Notes under the pieces: model-generated | What the model was told of the DNA's origin: nothing | Seen by the model: only the letters and a program-made list of their open reading frames with translations | The model's database searches: none | Part shown: positions 19,289-30,899 of the stretch, piece by piece | Numbering within the stretch: the first letter of the stretch is position 1 | Layout: each line of letters begins with the position of its first letter | From: Romanomermis culicivorax | Lineage: Eukaryota > Nematoda > Enoplea > Mermithida > Mermithidae | Length of the DNA stretch: 64,000 bases | Reading direction: 5' to 3' | Assembly: GCA_963922205.1 (NCBI GenBank) | Contig: CAWUHX010000019.1 | Span: 920,278 to 984,277, forward strand | Program-made: the position numbers and the translations under genes

Positions 19289-22200
19289 TCAAAATTTCCA
19301 ACCATACGGCACTGTATAAAAGTCTTGTAATACAATTCGCTTATCATATACGACTCGAAACTTTTTTGTCACAGTTTCAGTGACCACTTGATGGCCTTCT
19401 CGTCTTCGTCCAATTCGGTGCGATACAATATTAATGTCATTTTGTAAATTTTTCTTCACAAAATCAAAGACCATTGTTTTCAAACTTTTGAAATTTACTC
19501 GTTTACAGGTCGCCTTTGTTAGTGTAATTCTGCGAACTTTCACTGCATAGTGAATACGTTGATCATTCGAGGCAAATACTTTATATGCGTAATTCTTCGG
19601 CCCGCCACTAATAAATTCACAAATATATGATCCTGGTCCATATAGTCGCAACTCATCTGTCATTTGACCAAGGGACCAGCCAATGGGAACTTTATACTCA
19701 TCTTTGTTGGAGGAGTTTGATACATAAATAAGGCTATCAGTGTCAAAATAAAGTACACGACGATCCAGTCTTTCGATATAAGAGTATAAAGTTAGCCGGG
19801 CTTGGGACGTTGTATATGCAGCAATAACTGGGTTTGTATAAGGCAGAACATCGGTGAAATCATCTTTCTGAGAATATGTTACAGCTACGAGATGTTGACT
19901 GATGATTGTTATGCTGTGAATAACATTTGAAGCATCAAAAACCAATTGAAAATATTCCTTTGGGTCCGTGAAGTAAATGGTCTTCATCATGTTATTACGC
20001 TGTCCAAACTGAAAATAAGTAATGTGTACCAAGAAAAATTCTGAAATATGCCACCTTACTTTCCCCCAGAATGAATTGAGCATTAGTTTGGCTAGTGCAC
20101 GTCTGCCGGGATTTCTATCGATTTTGAGTGGATCCAATTCAATGCCTTCACGCGTGGTTACTTCATTAAGGTATCTTTTCTTGCTCATTTCATCTTTGCA
20201 TTCATCTGGCCAACCTTCGGCCTCCTAAAAAAGAACATCCCTCTAATATAGCTTTTATCTAGACTAAGGTTTTTGATTACCATTTTTAATTTCATAAATG
20301 TATTGATATAACCTCCAAATAAGCCGACATCATCAGAGTTCAATGTGAGTTTAGCAACCTTTTCATAATGCCATACTTCGTAGACTTCTACAACCTAGTG
20401 ACAGATGTTTATTTGAGTAAATTTCAGGATGATAGCATCATAAACTTACTTTATATCCCAGATCTAACGCTTTGTAAACTTCGCAGGTAACCCATGTGCC
20501 GTAAAGGGCTTTTTGATCAGCATTATGACTGCATGATTCTGTGTTTTTTTCTTCGGCACAAGTACGGCATAGTGGGAACAATAATTTTCCATGAATTCGA
20601 ATTGGGAGTAAGGGGTGATAAAGATTTTCAGGTGGTTGGACACGACACTTGATCAAACCTTCATATGGCCTATTGTCTTTAGTAATAATTTCAAAGTTCT
20701 CCGTTATAACTTGTGGGTGACCAATGGGGTATTTTCCATATTTGTTGGTGTATGGATATAAGCTGCATACATCAACATAGTCAATTCGCTCATTTCTCCC
20801 TACTTTGTGATGTAACTTTATGGCGTTTGTTCTGCCTCCATAAAATGCTGTAAAATTTTCACTTTAAATACATGTAATATAAGTTATAAGCTGATCATAA
20901 TCACTTACCATCACGGGGGTCCAATGGTTCAAACAACTTCAGATTTGAAAAGTATGCTCGCATTTCCGCATCTTTTTCCAACATTTGCTGCAATTCGCAT
21001 TCCCACAGTTCAATAATTTTCAAACCACACTTTTTTTGCAGGAAGAATTTTCTTTCATTAGTCCGCTGGTATGCTTCACGGGCAGTCATTTTTCCATCTG
21101 CTATGAGCTTATTCCGATCAGGCATGCATTTTGGGCAGCCGTGCCAGAAACAACCATTAAATTCATAAACAGTGTCTCCACATTTACCATCAACTTTATA
21201 TGGCCCAATAGGTACTTCTCTACCATTTAATGCATGCTGTATTTTAATGTTTTCTTTTTCACTAATCCACTCCATCCACTTGATTGCTTTTGCCGATTGT
21301 TTGTCTTTTCCACGATAACCATTGTGTGGTATGAGTCCAATGGTATTTGGCTTCAGAAAAAGTTTCCTAAAAACACGGTTACAAGCCCCTGCAATTGTCA
21401 GCGATCTTTCAAATGGATCGACTGTAGTTTCAGCCATGAACAAGTCCCGAAACTTCATGCATGCTTTGAGTAAGATGTCTACGTCACTGTCGCAATATTT
21501 TATTAATTCATCTTGGAGAACAAAAGTCTGAAATTCAAGAAAAAAATTATATTTTAAAACTATCCACTTGATGTTTAGATATGTCCCATACTTTTCCTAT
21601 TTGCATCCGATACCATTCAGTGAATTTTGCGTACGCTTCTGGTTTCATGCTGGATGGTGCATAATAGAAAGGTTCGGGCCAAACGCCTCTGTAGTTCCAG
21701 TTCTCCAATGTGTTGAACAAGTGAGGAAAATAGCCTTTGGCAGATTCAGCTATTCCGAAGGACTTTGGTAGGGCAGAAAGTGCCATTGGTAAAAAATTAA
21801 ATGAGTCAATAATTCGTATAGTACCCACTGATAGGCAAATTATCTGCAGGCCTGAAATCCAAGCAACTTTGGTATTAATAAAACTATAGATGGATAATTT
21901 AATGTACCTTTGGTGACAACTTTCGGGGGTACACCTTCATCGTACAGATATTGAAGTATGAAATGGGAATCAAATCCTTTGGCATTATGGGCAATTGCCG
22001 TAGTATGTGTCGCCTTTGGATTAAAAAGAAATCGACAAAAATCTTTCAGGCAATCAGTACCTTTAAAGATATTCCTCTTTGGGCCACATCGTCCACATTG
22101 CACATCATAATTTCGATCTCGGCAATCATCACAAATTACGTGAGCGATACATAGATTTGGTACATGTTGCAACTCTGTACCAAGTTCAGTTTCTCGAATC

Positions 22201-24346
22201 ACATGTTCTTGGGTGGTCTCAAAGTCAAAAAATACAAATCGTTGCACGATATCCTCTTTGTCTTGTTTCTTTCTTGTCTTCTTTGAAGTGGAAGCTTGTT
22301 CTTCATCATCATCGACATTGTCGCCATCATCCTCATTTTCGTATGGATCATTGTTGGTTCCATCTTCAATAAGTGTTTCATCGTCGACATTTTTCATGTA
22401 GCATAGATGTCCTGTAAAAAATGTAGTGTTTAGATAATGAAATTTCACAAACATCAGCAATGAAAAAAAACAAACCATCTTCCACTTCTTCATCACATGT
22501 TCGACATTTGTAGTACCCACATCTATGTTGCTCGGTATGGGCTCGTCTCAATTGTTTATGACAATTTTTGCAACGTTGTATTCGATCACAGATTGACACA
22601 CCTTCACTGATTGAACCCGTTGCTTCCTTGTTGTTACCTTTACGATATTTCCGCAGGTGGTTCTCAAAACACGTAGTATTTCGGAAGTACCGATTGCATT
22701 GATCACAGCATACGATGCCCTCTTCTTTGCATGGTGGACGATGATAACACGATGAACATTTGTTTCTACAGCGATGGTCACTCTTGTTGTTGTTGGCAAT
22801 ATTACAGTCTTCACACCAATAGACTCGTGCAAAGAATGCAGCCATGGATTTAATTACCGTATAGTGACATTTATGATGGTAAAGATGAATAACTTTTTCC
22901 GAATCGACGTTACCTGAAATCAAGAGTATACTAACATATGGATACATTGGTATATAGATCCTCACCTTCATATATAATGGCACCATAAACGTCCTTGCTG
23001 AATACTTTAATTTTGTACTCGGGAAGGGTTCTTTGGATAATTTCCAATTCTTGTATTCCGCAAGGACCAGTGTGGTTTTGAAGACCAGCTCTGGTCATCA
23101 AATCACGTGCTCTCTGTGTCTGCAATGAACGACTACCACCCTCACTGCGGCGTATATTATCCCATTGACATGTCCCATCTGTCTTATTCAACATAGCTAT
23201 AGCTACAACAATAGCTCGTGCCAGGCATAAATTATCACTATTCTTTATCATGATAAAACATCCCCCATGACCACGATGAAGAAAGTCATTATGAAAAATA
23301 TATCGATGTCGATTATGGTAGCCAGACCCTGATGGTGGTGTAACTGTAACAATTCGGATGACTGCTTCAGGATCTTCAATGTTTAAATCTTTACCCGATT
23401 GCAGAACTCGGTCAAATTGCTCTACAATAGTCTGTCCAGTTAAAGTTTCAGCAGGACGAAAATGAACATAAATTGGTTCGTCAAGGTTTGGATGAAAATA
23501 CACAGCGCCAGCCAGAGCATTTGGTGGAGTACTATTGAGCATTTGATTAAGAGCATGATCAAAAATGTCACCCATACGTTCATGCAAATTGGGACAGTTT
23601 TCCAGATTGCGTAAGTGAAACTGTCGTGCTTCTCCTTGGGTACCATATCTACGAACTCGTTGAACAAATGGCTGGCCAAGATGGTAAAATTGGGTAGGAT
23701 CGAAATTGATAGCACCACCTATCTGCTGACTTTCATACCATTCATCAATAACCTCGATTTCTGGTTCAGAATCACTTATTGAACCATCTTCCTCAAATGT
23801 CACATTTTCCAGTATAACACCGGGTGTGTCAACAGTTTCTTGCTCATCCTCATCTGACGACGACACTGGCTCCAGAATAATTTCTTTATCATTAGAAATT
23901 TCGTAATTCAAACTGTCCAGGCTACTAATACTTGATTCACAATCAGCTAGAGGTTCTGAAAGCAAACTACGCAGCTCACCCTCTTCCATATCATCATCGT
24001 CACTAACAGAACCTACAAATACTCTTATTAAAAAATGAAAACAATATTATAAATATTTCTTAACCTGATTGAGAACATTCTTCTATTTGATCATGAGGCT
24101 GGTCATTGTCTATTAATGTATGTCCAGGAGTTTCCACTAGAAATTCAACATTGGAAGACAGCATATAGCATAGAATCTTATACTCTTACCTTGATTCTTA
24201 GAGGCCATCTTTGACGATTCTGTACTCCCTTCATTTTCAGCTTGATCAAGCGGGGCATACGTCTCGATTTCAGGATTCAAAATCCACTCCATAAAAGTGT
24301 CATCAATACTAATTAAATAAGAGTCATCCGAATTATAATCTTCCAT
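19289..24346 (-). CDS. POLB: Protein-primed type B DNA polymerase, 11 exons, 1505 aa
   Basis: Exons: 24346-24190, 24136-24065, 24012-22966, 22913-22476, 22411-21908, 21851-21568, 21527-20909, 20847-20450, 20394-20281, 20224-20060, 20008-19289. All introns are 34-61 bp and GT...AG, and the frame stays open throughout. Exonuclease motifs: FFDFETT (near residue 634), IAHNAKGFDSHF, and YCDSDVDIL (near 847). Polymerase motifs: DVCSLYPY (near 1066), KLMLNSFWGK (near 1260) and YFDTDS (near 1355). The N-terminal part is acidic and holds NLCLARAIVVAIAM; a Cys/His-rich block fills exon 4. Exon 7 has VYEFNGCFWHGCPKC, seen in Maverick polymerases and possibly a nuclease-like insert. It replicates the element by protein priming. 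Confidence 0.93.
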
Positions 24347-24597
24347 AGTGAGACAATAAAGGAAACTTTTTTAATAATAAAGTTAATCAAATTTAGAACT
24401 GTAAAAATTTTGAGAGCAAATGTTTTATGATCAATTTTCTTGCCTTTTTATTTGATTTTTCAATGCGCATCACATGTAGACAATTCTTTTTTTAACTTTG
24501 CCATTAGGTATTGCCACTTTTCTTTTTAATTAATCAATGTTAATGAGCACGTCTTCTATCCATAGAGGCTCGCTGATAAGAAAATAATGTCACATCA

Positions 24598-24852
24598 TTA
24601 GGTGTTGCAATGTTCTTTTGCACGCACACAGGCATGCACGTCTTCTACCAATACATACTTGTCAATAAGCAACTTTTTATTCAATTTTTTAGGTGGGTAC
24701 ATTTCACAGGGCCAAAAATCCTGCACATTTTCTACATGCACAGGCTTGCCATTATGTGTTGTTACTTTTCTCTTCAATAAATCATTGTTCATGAACATGT
24801 CTTCTATCCACAGAGGCCGGCTGATAAGAAAAACATGTCGATTATACATCAT
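24598..24852 (-). CDS. 84-aa ORF inside right TIR, doubtful
   Basis: Mirror copy of the frame at 9673-9927 with one residue changed (DLLKRK for DLLTRK). No domain recognised. Same doubts apply as for the left copy. Confidence 0.25.
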   Translation of the reverse strand: MMYNRHVFLISRPLWIEDMFMNNDLLKRKVTTHNGKPVHVENVQDFWPCEMYPPKKLNKKLLIDKYVLVEDVHACVRAKEHCNT

Positions 24853-25492
24853 TAGGTGTTGCAATGTTCTTTCGCATGCACACAGGCGCGCACATCTTCT
24901 ACCAATACATACTTGTCAATACGCATCTTATTATTCCATTTTATGGGTGTGTGCATTCCACAGGACTCCCTTCGGGGCTTTATTTTTAGAAAGTTCAGTT
25001 AATTTTTGAGAAGTCGAAAATATTTTGTCCATTCATTCTTCAATCATCCAGTCCGCTGTAATATATTTTTCCCCAAAATTTACTTCTTATTATTATTATT
25101 ATTATTTACGTGTCCCCATTTCCGTTTTTCTGCAGTTGAACGCAGAATGGTTTTATGTTATTATGAAACCACAAACTGGGTAAAAAGGATTGTGTGAAAC
25201 ATAAACAGCAAAAGATAAGGATATGATAAAGGAAGGAAAGTACAAAAAAAAGAAAGACGTATTTCTTAAAATGCCTATAGAATAGAAACACAAAAAAAAA
25301 CTGAAAAGAAAATATAGAATATGAAGATGACAATACAGAGAAGAGATATACAAAAATAGAAAAAGCATCAAAGACAGAAAATTATGTGAAAAAACGAAAA
25401 ATTCAGAGAAAAAACCGGAAATGTGACGAAAACACTTCGTCATCATCACTTGGATTTTTCTATCTATACAATATATTAACTACCAACTCCAA

Positions 25493-25562
25493 GATCGCAT
25501 GGCCGAGTGGCAGTATCCCCGACTGCTAATCCGACGACCCGGGTTCGAATCCCAGTAGCGCC
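25493..25562 (+). tRNA. tRNA-Ser(GCT)-derived sequence in right TIR
   Basis: Reads TGGCCGAGTGG, GACTGCTAATCC (loop triplet GCT, serine) and GGTTCGAATCCC. It is 70 nt long, without the long variable arm, and its acceptor strands (GATCGCA and TAGCGCC) pair at few positions. It is a relic or a tRNA mimic rather than a standard tRNA gene. Confidence 0.6.
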
Positions 25563-25595
25563 AGATTTTTTCTATCGGTGGAACTGAGCGTGACA

Positions 25596-25675
25596 TGACG
25601 TCAACAGTCACGCGTAGTCACGTGACGACGCGTAGTCACGTGACTGCGCGTGACTCGGAAAAGTGGATGACGTCA
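25596..25675. promoter_or_regulatory. Paired TGACGTCA and CACGTG palindromes, right terminus
   Basis: Mirror of the left end: TGACGTCA at 25596-25603 and 25668-25675, with two CACGTG motifs in between. Being palindromes, the sites read the same from both ends of the element. Confidence 0.5.
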
Positions 25676-25706
25676 AAAAACGCCCAGTTCCACCGGCCTT
25701 ACTACT

Positions 25707-28700
25707 AACGGGTCTCCATGAGCCGTCTTTTTTCTTTACCAAAAATAGCGGTGCGGCCCAGGGCGAGCGGGATGGTTCGATAAAATCGTTGTCGAGCATT
25801 TCTTGAATATGACGGCGTACAATCGGTCGCTGTTCCATTGCGGCGCGGTAATAATGGCGGGATACGGGCTTCGCGGTGCCGGTGTCGATGCTGACGGTTA
25901 ATTCGCTAGTGATAGTTGGTTTATCGCCGGGGAGACTGAAAACATCGCGGTGCTGTCGGAGCATCCTGAGGGCTCTCTCTTTTTGCGCGGTAGAAACATA
26001 CGTCTTTTCCGTCATTTTGTTCAGGGCGTATTCCAGCTTTTGTTGTGCGGTGTTGCCTGGGAATGATTTATCCAATGCGGCCGGCTCGTGGTCGGTTAAG
26101 TCGCGGTCGGCGGCGGCGGTTGCTATCTGACAATCGGCGTGGGTTTCGGAATACTCCAGCGTGTGCTTTGCCATCGCAATGAGTTGATTTGGTCGGAGTT
26201 TGATACTGTTCGGCGTATTGTTGATGAAAAGGAGCGGACAATGGCCATTGGTGATGTTGACCACTGCGGTTTCGACTGGGAGCTCTGCGGCAACGTTATC
26301 CGTGGCGAGTGGTTGTACAATCACGTCGGGCACTGTCGCCGATGTTGTGGGAAAAACGCTACTTTTGACCCATTGTTGGCAGTGCGGCGAAATCGAAGTG
26401 GAAGCTTGGGCGACGAGAAAAATTGGTTCGGCGAGCTCAGTAACCTCCAACCGCCTAGGGGGCGGTTGGTGTGGACCAGGTTGAGCCTGCCGAATCGGTT
26501 GTTCGACTTCGATTTCTTCGGGTTGGCTAAAAATATCAGATTTATCATCATAACAACTTACTCGTTCGTCTTCTGGTATCTCTTCTAAAACGTTGTCGTT
26601 AGCGGCGTTGAGAAATAATTCCGTTTGCGGGCGGATCGAGGCGATTACTTTGAGCGGCAGTTTAACGTCTTGAATTTCGATATAATTGTCTTTGAAATTT
26701 AAAATGGCGTGGATATCGGGGTGCGCGAGGAAATCGGTTCCGATGATGAATTGATCGTTTCCGTCGTCGTCAAGAATTACGCATTTGATCATGTGCTCTC
26801 CGAAGGCGGATTCCATTGTGACAACCACCGGGCCATGAGCGTTGACTACGGCGCCGTCGGCTACTTTAATTTTTCCACAAATTGGGAGTTGGAGCGACTG
26901 CTTGTCGAAAGCGCGTTTGACCAAACCTGATGAGAGGACGGAACATTGGGCACCTGTATCGATGAGCGCGTGTGCTTTGACGGCTCCAATTTTGATTGGG
27001 ATTTGAAAGGCTCTCGTAGAAGCGTATTTGCGGACAAACGATTTGGAAGATGGCGTTAGATTATCAATTTGACAAACGGACGAACGAATATGACAGGGAT
27101 CTTGAAAAGCGCGGCCTGTTGCGTTCCAACGGACGATGCCGGGGCTGACAATGGGCGCGGCGGAAGCGATTTCTTTGGATGGAACAACCATATTGGCCGC
27201 GGACGTTGAATGATTGTTGACGCGTGTTTCGAGTGCAGGTACGGGCGCGGTGTTTGGTGCCGGAAGGGCGGGTAGGGTAATTTGCATTTCTGAAGATTGA
27301 GAACTAGCACGCGATGAATCCGTCGGCGTTGTGACGTATGGAGCAGGTACCGCGTTGTAATGAATATGTTGTTCCCACGGCGCCGGAAATTGTTGGTTCG
27401 GGTAGACGGCGTATGTATTCTGAATGAAATCATTTGGAGGTTGTATAGGGTTACCTTCATAGAAATGGTTTCGCGCGCCGCGGGCGTAGTTCGCTCCACG
27501 TTGGGGCGGTCCTCCGCGGCGGGGTCGCCAATCGCGTTGTCCACGGACGTCGTTTGAATTATTTCGGAAGTCAACTTGCCGTGGTTGGGCGACGTAATTT
27601 GAGCGATTTGGTTCAAGTCGGGCTGATTGTTGAGCGTTTTGCCGTTTGAGCCAGACGCAATCTTCTGTGTTGTGAGTGCGGGATTTGTGAGCGTCGCACC
27701 ACAGACCTGTAGGTTGCGTCGTGCGTGCGCGGTCTCTGCTGGCGGATCTGTCGAAGCGGTTTGCGTACGGCTCTCTGTTTCGAGATTGATGGCGCGGACT
27801 TTGTTGCCGATTGATGGGGGCCGTTTCTTCAGGGCGTTGTCGAGATTTTCTTTCTTCATAGTCGCGGTCGTATCGTTGAATCAATTGTTCCAGAAGCATC
27901 TCCGTGCGTGGTGGTTGCGGCGGCGGTGGTTCAATTGCTTGTGGTTGGAAAGAGACGAATTTATTGGGCTGCATCGCCGTGTTTTGCGTCCTGCGGTCCA
28001 TCGATGGAGAGCGCTCGCGGTAGCGATTTTGAGGACGGTCCATGCTGCGGCGGCGTTCAAAACGGCGGTCAAACGGTTGCGGCGACTTCGGAGGTGGTGC
28101 ATCTTGATCGGCTTGATTTACCAGAATGGGTCGTTCCGCGGTTCCGATTTCGGCTTTAGTTGCGTTGAGGACACTACGGGCTTTGGCTACAGCGTCGGCC
28201 AATTGTTGAACATTTGTGAAACCCTGTGCTTGTTCGCCAATTGTGAGTTGATAGAAAACAGGCATTTTTGTCAAAAAGGTATCAATTACTTGTTTATGCC
28301 GGAAAGTTTGATCTTCATGCTGATATAATAGTTGTACATAAGTCATCACCTTACTCAAGAATGCGGCGGGTTCCTCTCCAGCTTCTGGCGTGATTGACGC
28401 GAGTTCGCGTTTAAGAGTCATTGGATTGCAATCGGGCGCCAACTGGAACATAAGCAAATGTTTGGCGTCTTCGTACCGCGTCATATCTTGGATCATGTCG
28501 CTCGGCGTATCGCGGGTGAGTCGGCGGAGGGCACTCATCTTTACGTGATTGGAGGCGTCGTAGCCGAACTCATTTTCCAGTCGTATGAAGAAGCGTAACA
28601 GGCGTTTATTTGTTGCGGTGCCGTCAATTATCAGCGGATGCATATTGTCGACGATTGTTTTGATGCGGCTATCTTCTTCACGATGAGACGTGCGCGGCAT

Positions 28701-29783
28701 GTCGTACCTAGGATGCGGGTGTTCAAAATAATCCTCGGGTGGATAATCTGAAAAGCCAAATTGATTGGCCGCGGGCGGTGGGCGTCTTTGAAGCGCGGAA
28801 CGGTGTAAATCTTCATCGGCGCGCGTATTGCGGGCGAATTCGTTATTATATAAGGTATCCGTCGACGGTGCTTTGGGTTTGACTTGGTTTGGTAGCCTGC
28901 CAAAGACTGGAGCCGGTTCAGTTTCACGGAGAGTTTCGTTAGGGATATAAACATCTCTTGTTTCCTCGCCGTGAAACCGTGAGGACACCGGCGGCGGTCT
29001 TGGTGTAGGCGGATTACGCGCGTGCGTCGCGGCGGCGGTTGTGGAAATCAACTGTTGCATTTGCTCGGCGAGCGCGGCGAAACGCGCATTAGTGGCTTTT
29101 GTTTGTTCTTGAATTTCGCGTTGAACGCGTAATTGTTGGGCTTGGAATTGATCGGAGACGGCGCCGATAATTTGATCAATGGTTTGTACCGTGGGGACAT
29201 TGTTGGTTATACGCGCGGCGGCGGTGTTTAGTTGTTCCAGCGCGTCGCGTGCTTCTATTCGAAAATTTTGGACTTCGTTGGCGTTTGCGATAGCGAGACT
29301 GCTGCGGTGATCGTTTACTGAAGCCCGGGTGGCGGCTGGGGCTTGCGGCGGTTCAATATTGACAAAGGATTCGGAAGAGTCGGTTCTGGCGACAATTTGG
29401 TCATCATTACTTCGAGCCGGCGCAGGCGGCGGCGGCATTTGCGATGCGGGCGGCGCGTTGAGACGATTTTCGGCGGCGGCATGAATATTTTGGTTTCCAA
29501 ACCGCGGAGTTTGGGAAATGTTGGTCGCCGCAGTTGCGGGAATGAGCGGTGCTTGCGGCTGTGCCGTCCCGTCCAGCGCGGGAGTGCTGAAATTAGACAA
29601 GGGCGGATTATGGGGCGGGAGACTTACCGCGGGGACCGCTGTCGATTGCGTAATATTTGACGGTCGCGGCAACATCATCTGATCAAAACTTAAAGCGCGG
29701 CGTGCGGCTGTGGCGTTGTTCGGAGAACTGGAACGCGACGGAAATCGAGCGAAGTCCGGCGGTGTGTGGCTTACCGTTGGCAT
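25707..29783 (-). CDS. gag-pol polyprotein of element B, 3' truncated (1359 codons)
   Basis: One open frame. First ATG taken at 29783 ([14 protein letters not shown]). The first half is a gag-like region rich in Pro, Ala, Gln and Arg, with a long Arg-rich tail ([14 protein letters not shown]) and a GTGE-free middle that looks capsid-like ([16 protein letters not shown]). A retropepsin follows with [14 protein letters not shown] and [12 protein letters not shown]. Then the RT begins ([19 protein letters not shown]) and ends at WRPV, where the frame runs on into Polinton TIR for 33 codons before a stop. The open frame of almost 1360 codons means element B was young when it was cut. The RT piece is close to that of element C. 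Confidence 0.88.
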
Positions 29784-29910
29784 CTTTTTTCTCAAGGTGT
29801 AATAACCTCGTTTGTACCCTTTGGCGCAGCTACGGCGGGGTCGAATTTTGAATTCTTTAATTTCTTCGGATGCAATGCAACAGCGGGGAGCGGCAACGTA
29901 CAATCCAAAC

Positions 29911-29918
29911 GGTCACCA
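29911..29918 (-). other. Primer binding site of element B
   Basis: TGGTGACC on the minus strand, one base after the LTR. It is shared with element C, which suggests both use the same tRNA primer. Confidence 0.6.
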
Positions 29919-29919
29919 G

Positions 29920-30513
29920 TGTTATATCTTGGTTTGCGGTCGGGGATGATGTGGCGTGAGCAGGATTGGGATTCCAAGGTTGCGGCCTTAATGTACGTGC
30001 GTCCCACGCCCACGTTTACCCGATTACTTAGTTACTAATACTTAAACCCCGACAATAATAATTATCCCCCACAATCAAAGAAAACCTAGTTTCTTTAATT
30101 GTCTCCCTGTTCTCTCACTAACTAGAAAGGAAAGACTTTTCCTACCTATTTATTACGATATATAAGAAATGTACGAAACTTACGTGACAAGGCGACGGGC
30201 GAAACGAAAAATAGAGTAACAACAATAAATCTACTCCCACGCACGGGCGAGAAAGGCGAAAGTAGGCGTGGTGGGAGGCGGCTAATACAAACTAGTGGTG
30301 GCCGGCGGGGCACACAACTAGTGACGGGAAAAATAAAACACACGTAAAGGATACGTTATTGATAAGTGAAGAGAGAGACCAGCGCACGCGTACCGACGTG
30401 CGCTACAGTAAGATGGCCACTGGTGGTCCGCGTTGCTCTCTCCACTTGCCACCTGCGGGCCTGTGACGCGTTTTGACAAATAATGAAAAATCGGCGGAAA
30501 ACACACTACAACA
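29920..30513 (-). repeat. 5' LTR of element B (594 bp)
   Basis: Minus-strand copy of the LTR at 151-747, starting TGTTGTAGTGTG and ending ATATAACA. Its outer end at 30513 falls directly against the segmental duplication, within the LINE relic that reads on without a break at 48246. Confidence 0.85.
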
Positions 30514-30519
30514 CATGAG

Positions 30520-30899
30520 CAAGTCCTAAGTGTCATGGAGATGAGGATGCTTCTATGGTGTTCCGGCCTTAGAAGGTTCGATTATGTAGCCAATAAAGAT
30601 GTTCGCGATCGGATAGGAGTGGCGCCAATAACTGATGAGATGAACGAGGCAAGGCTTCGGTGGTATGGCCACATTATGTGAAGGAATGAGTATACAGTGG
30701 CACATACATCAGTGCGATTGAACCTGCCGAGCCCAGGACTGTGAGGACGACCAAAGAAACACTGGATGAATGAAATTGTGGAAGACATGCAGACAGTCAA
30801 TGCACCTCAGACTGTGATTTTAGCCGAACCAAGTGGAGATTGATATGCCAGCGAGCGGACCCTGCAATGCAGGATTTATGCCCGGAAGAAGAAGAAGCA
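30520..30899 (+). pseudogene. LINE reverse-transcriptase C-terminal relic, copy 1
   Basis: Translates with stops as RMLLWCSGLRRFDYV, then RIGVAPITDEMNEARLRWYG, then GRPKKHWMNEIVEDM. This is the familiar end of RTE/CR1-type non-LTR polyproteins, downstream of the RT core. Several stops make it dead. Element B is inserted at its left edge. Confidence 0.75.

Larger units (their letters stand above)
8821..25706. mobile_element. Polinton/Maverick element, apparently near-complete
   Basis: 16,886 bp bounded by inverted repeats that start AGTAGTAAGG and end in the complement, matching the AG...CT ends of Polintons. It encodes the diagnostic set: protein-primed type B DNA polymerase, retroviral-type integrase, FtsK/A32-like ATPase, adenovirus-like protease, and major and minor jelly-roll capsid proteins. 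Twelve genes run on the minus strand and one on the plus strand. Except for a frameshift in the integrase gene, all recognised genes read open. No matching 6-bp target duplication is present: left flank TGTCAG, right flank AACGGG. Confidence 0.95.
24516..25706 (-). repeat. Right TIR of the Polinton (1191 bp)
   Basis: Inverted copy of 8821-10009. The copies differ at a handful of bases, for example in the tRNA-like loop and in the length of the (ATT)n run near 25085. The high identity of the two ends suggests recent activity or gene conversion. Confidence 0.95.
25707..30513 (-). mobile_element. 5' part of gypsy-like retrotransposon B, cut by the Polinton
   Basis: On the minus strand: LTR 30513-29920, primer binding site 29918-29911 (TGGTGACC), then one long gag-pol frame that stops being retroelement sequence at 25707, where the Polinton TIR begins. 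The remaining RT, RNase H, integrase and 3' LTR are absent from the window. The coding part is markedly GC-richer than its surroundings. Its LTR is the same family as 151-747. Confidence 0.85.

Noticed and set aside
8815..25712. A 6-bp target duplication for the Polinton
   Set aside because: TGTCAG and AACGGG do not match on either strand, and shifting the ends by a few bases does not produce a match.
26139..29851. Several plus-strand frames of 60-230 codons opposite the gag-pol of element B
   Set aside because: They lie wholly within the long GC-rich coding frame on the other strand and are shadows caused by its base composition.
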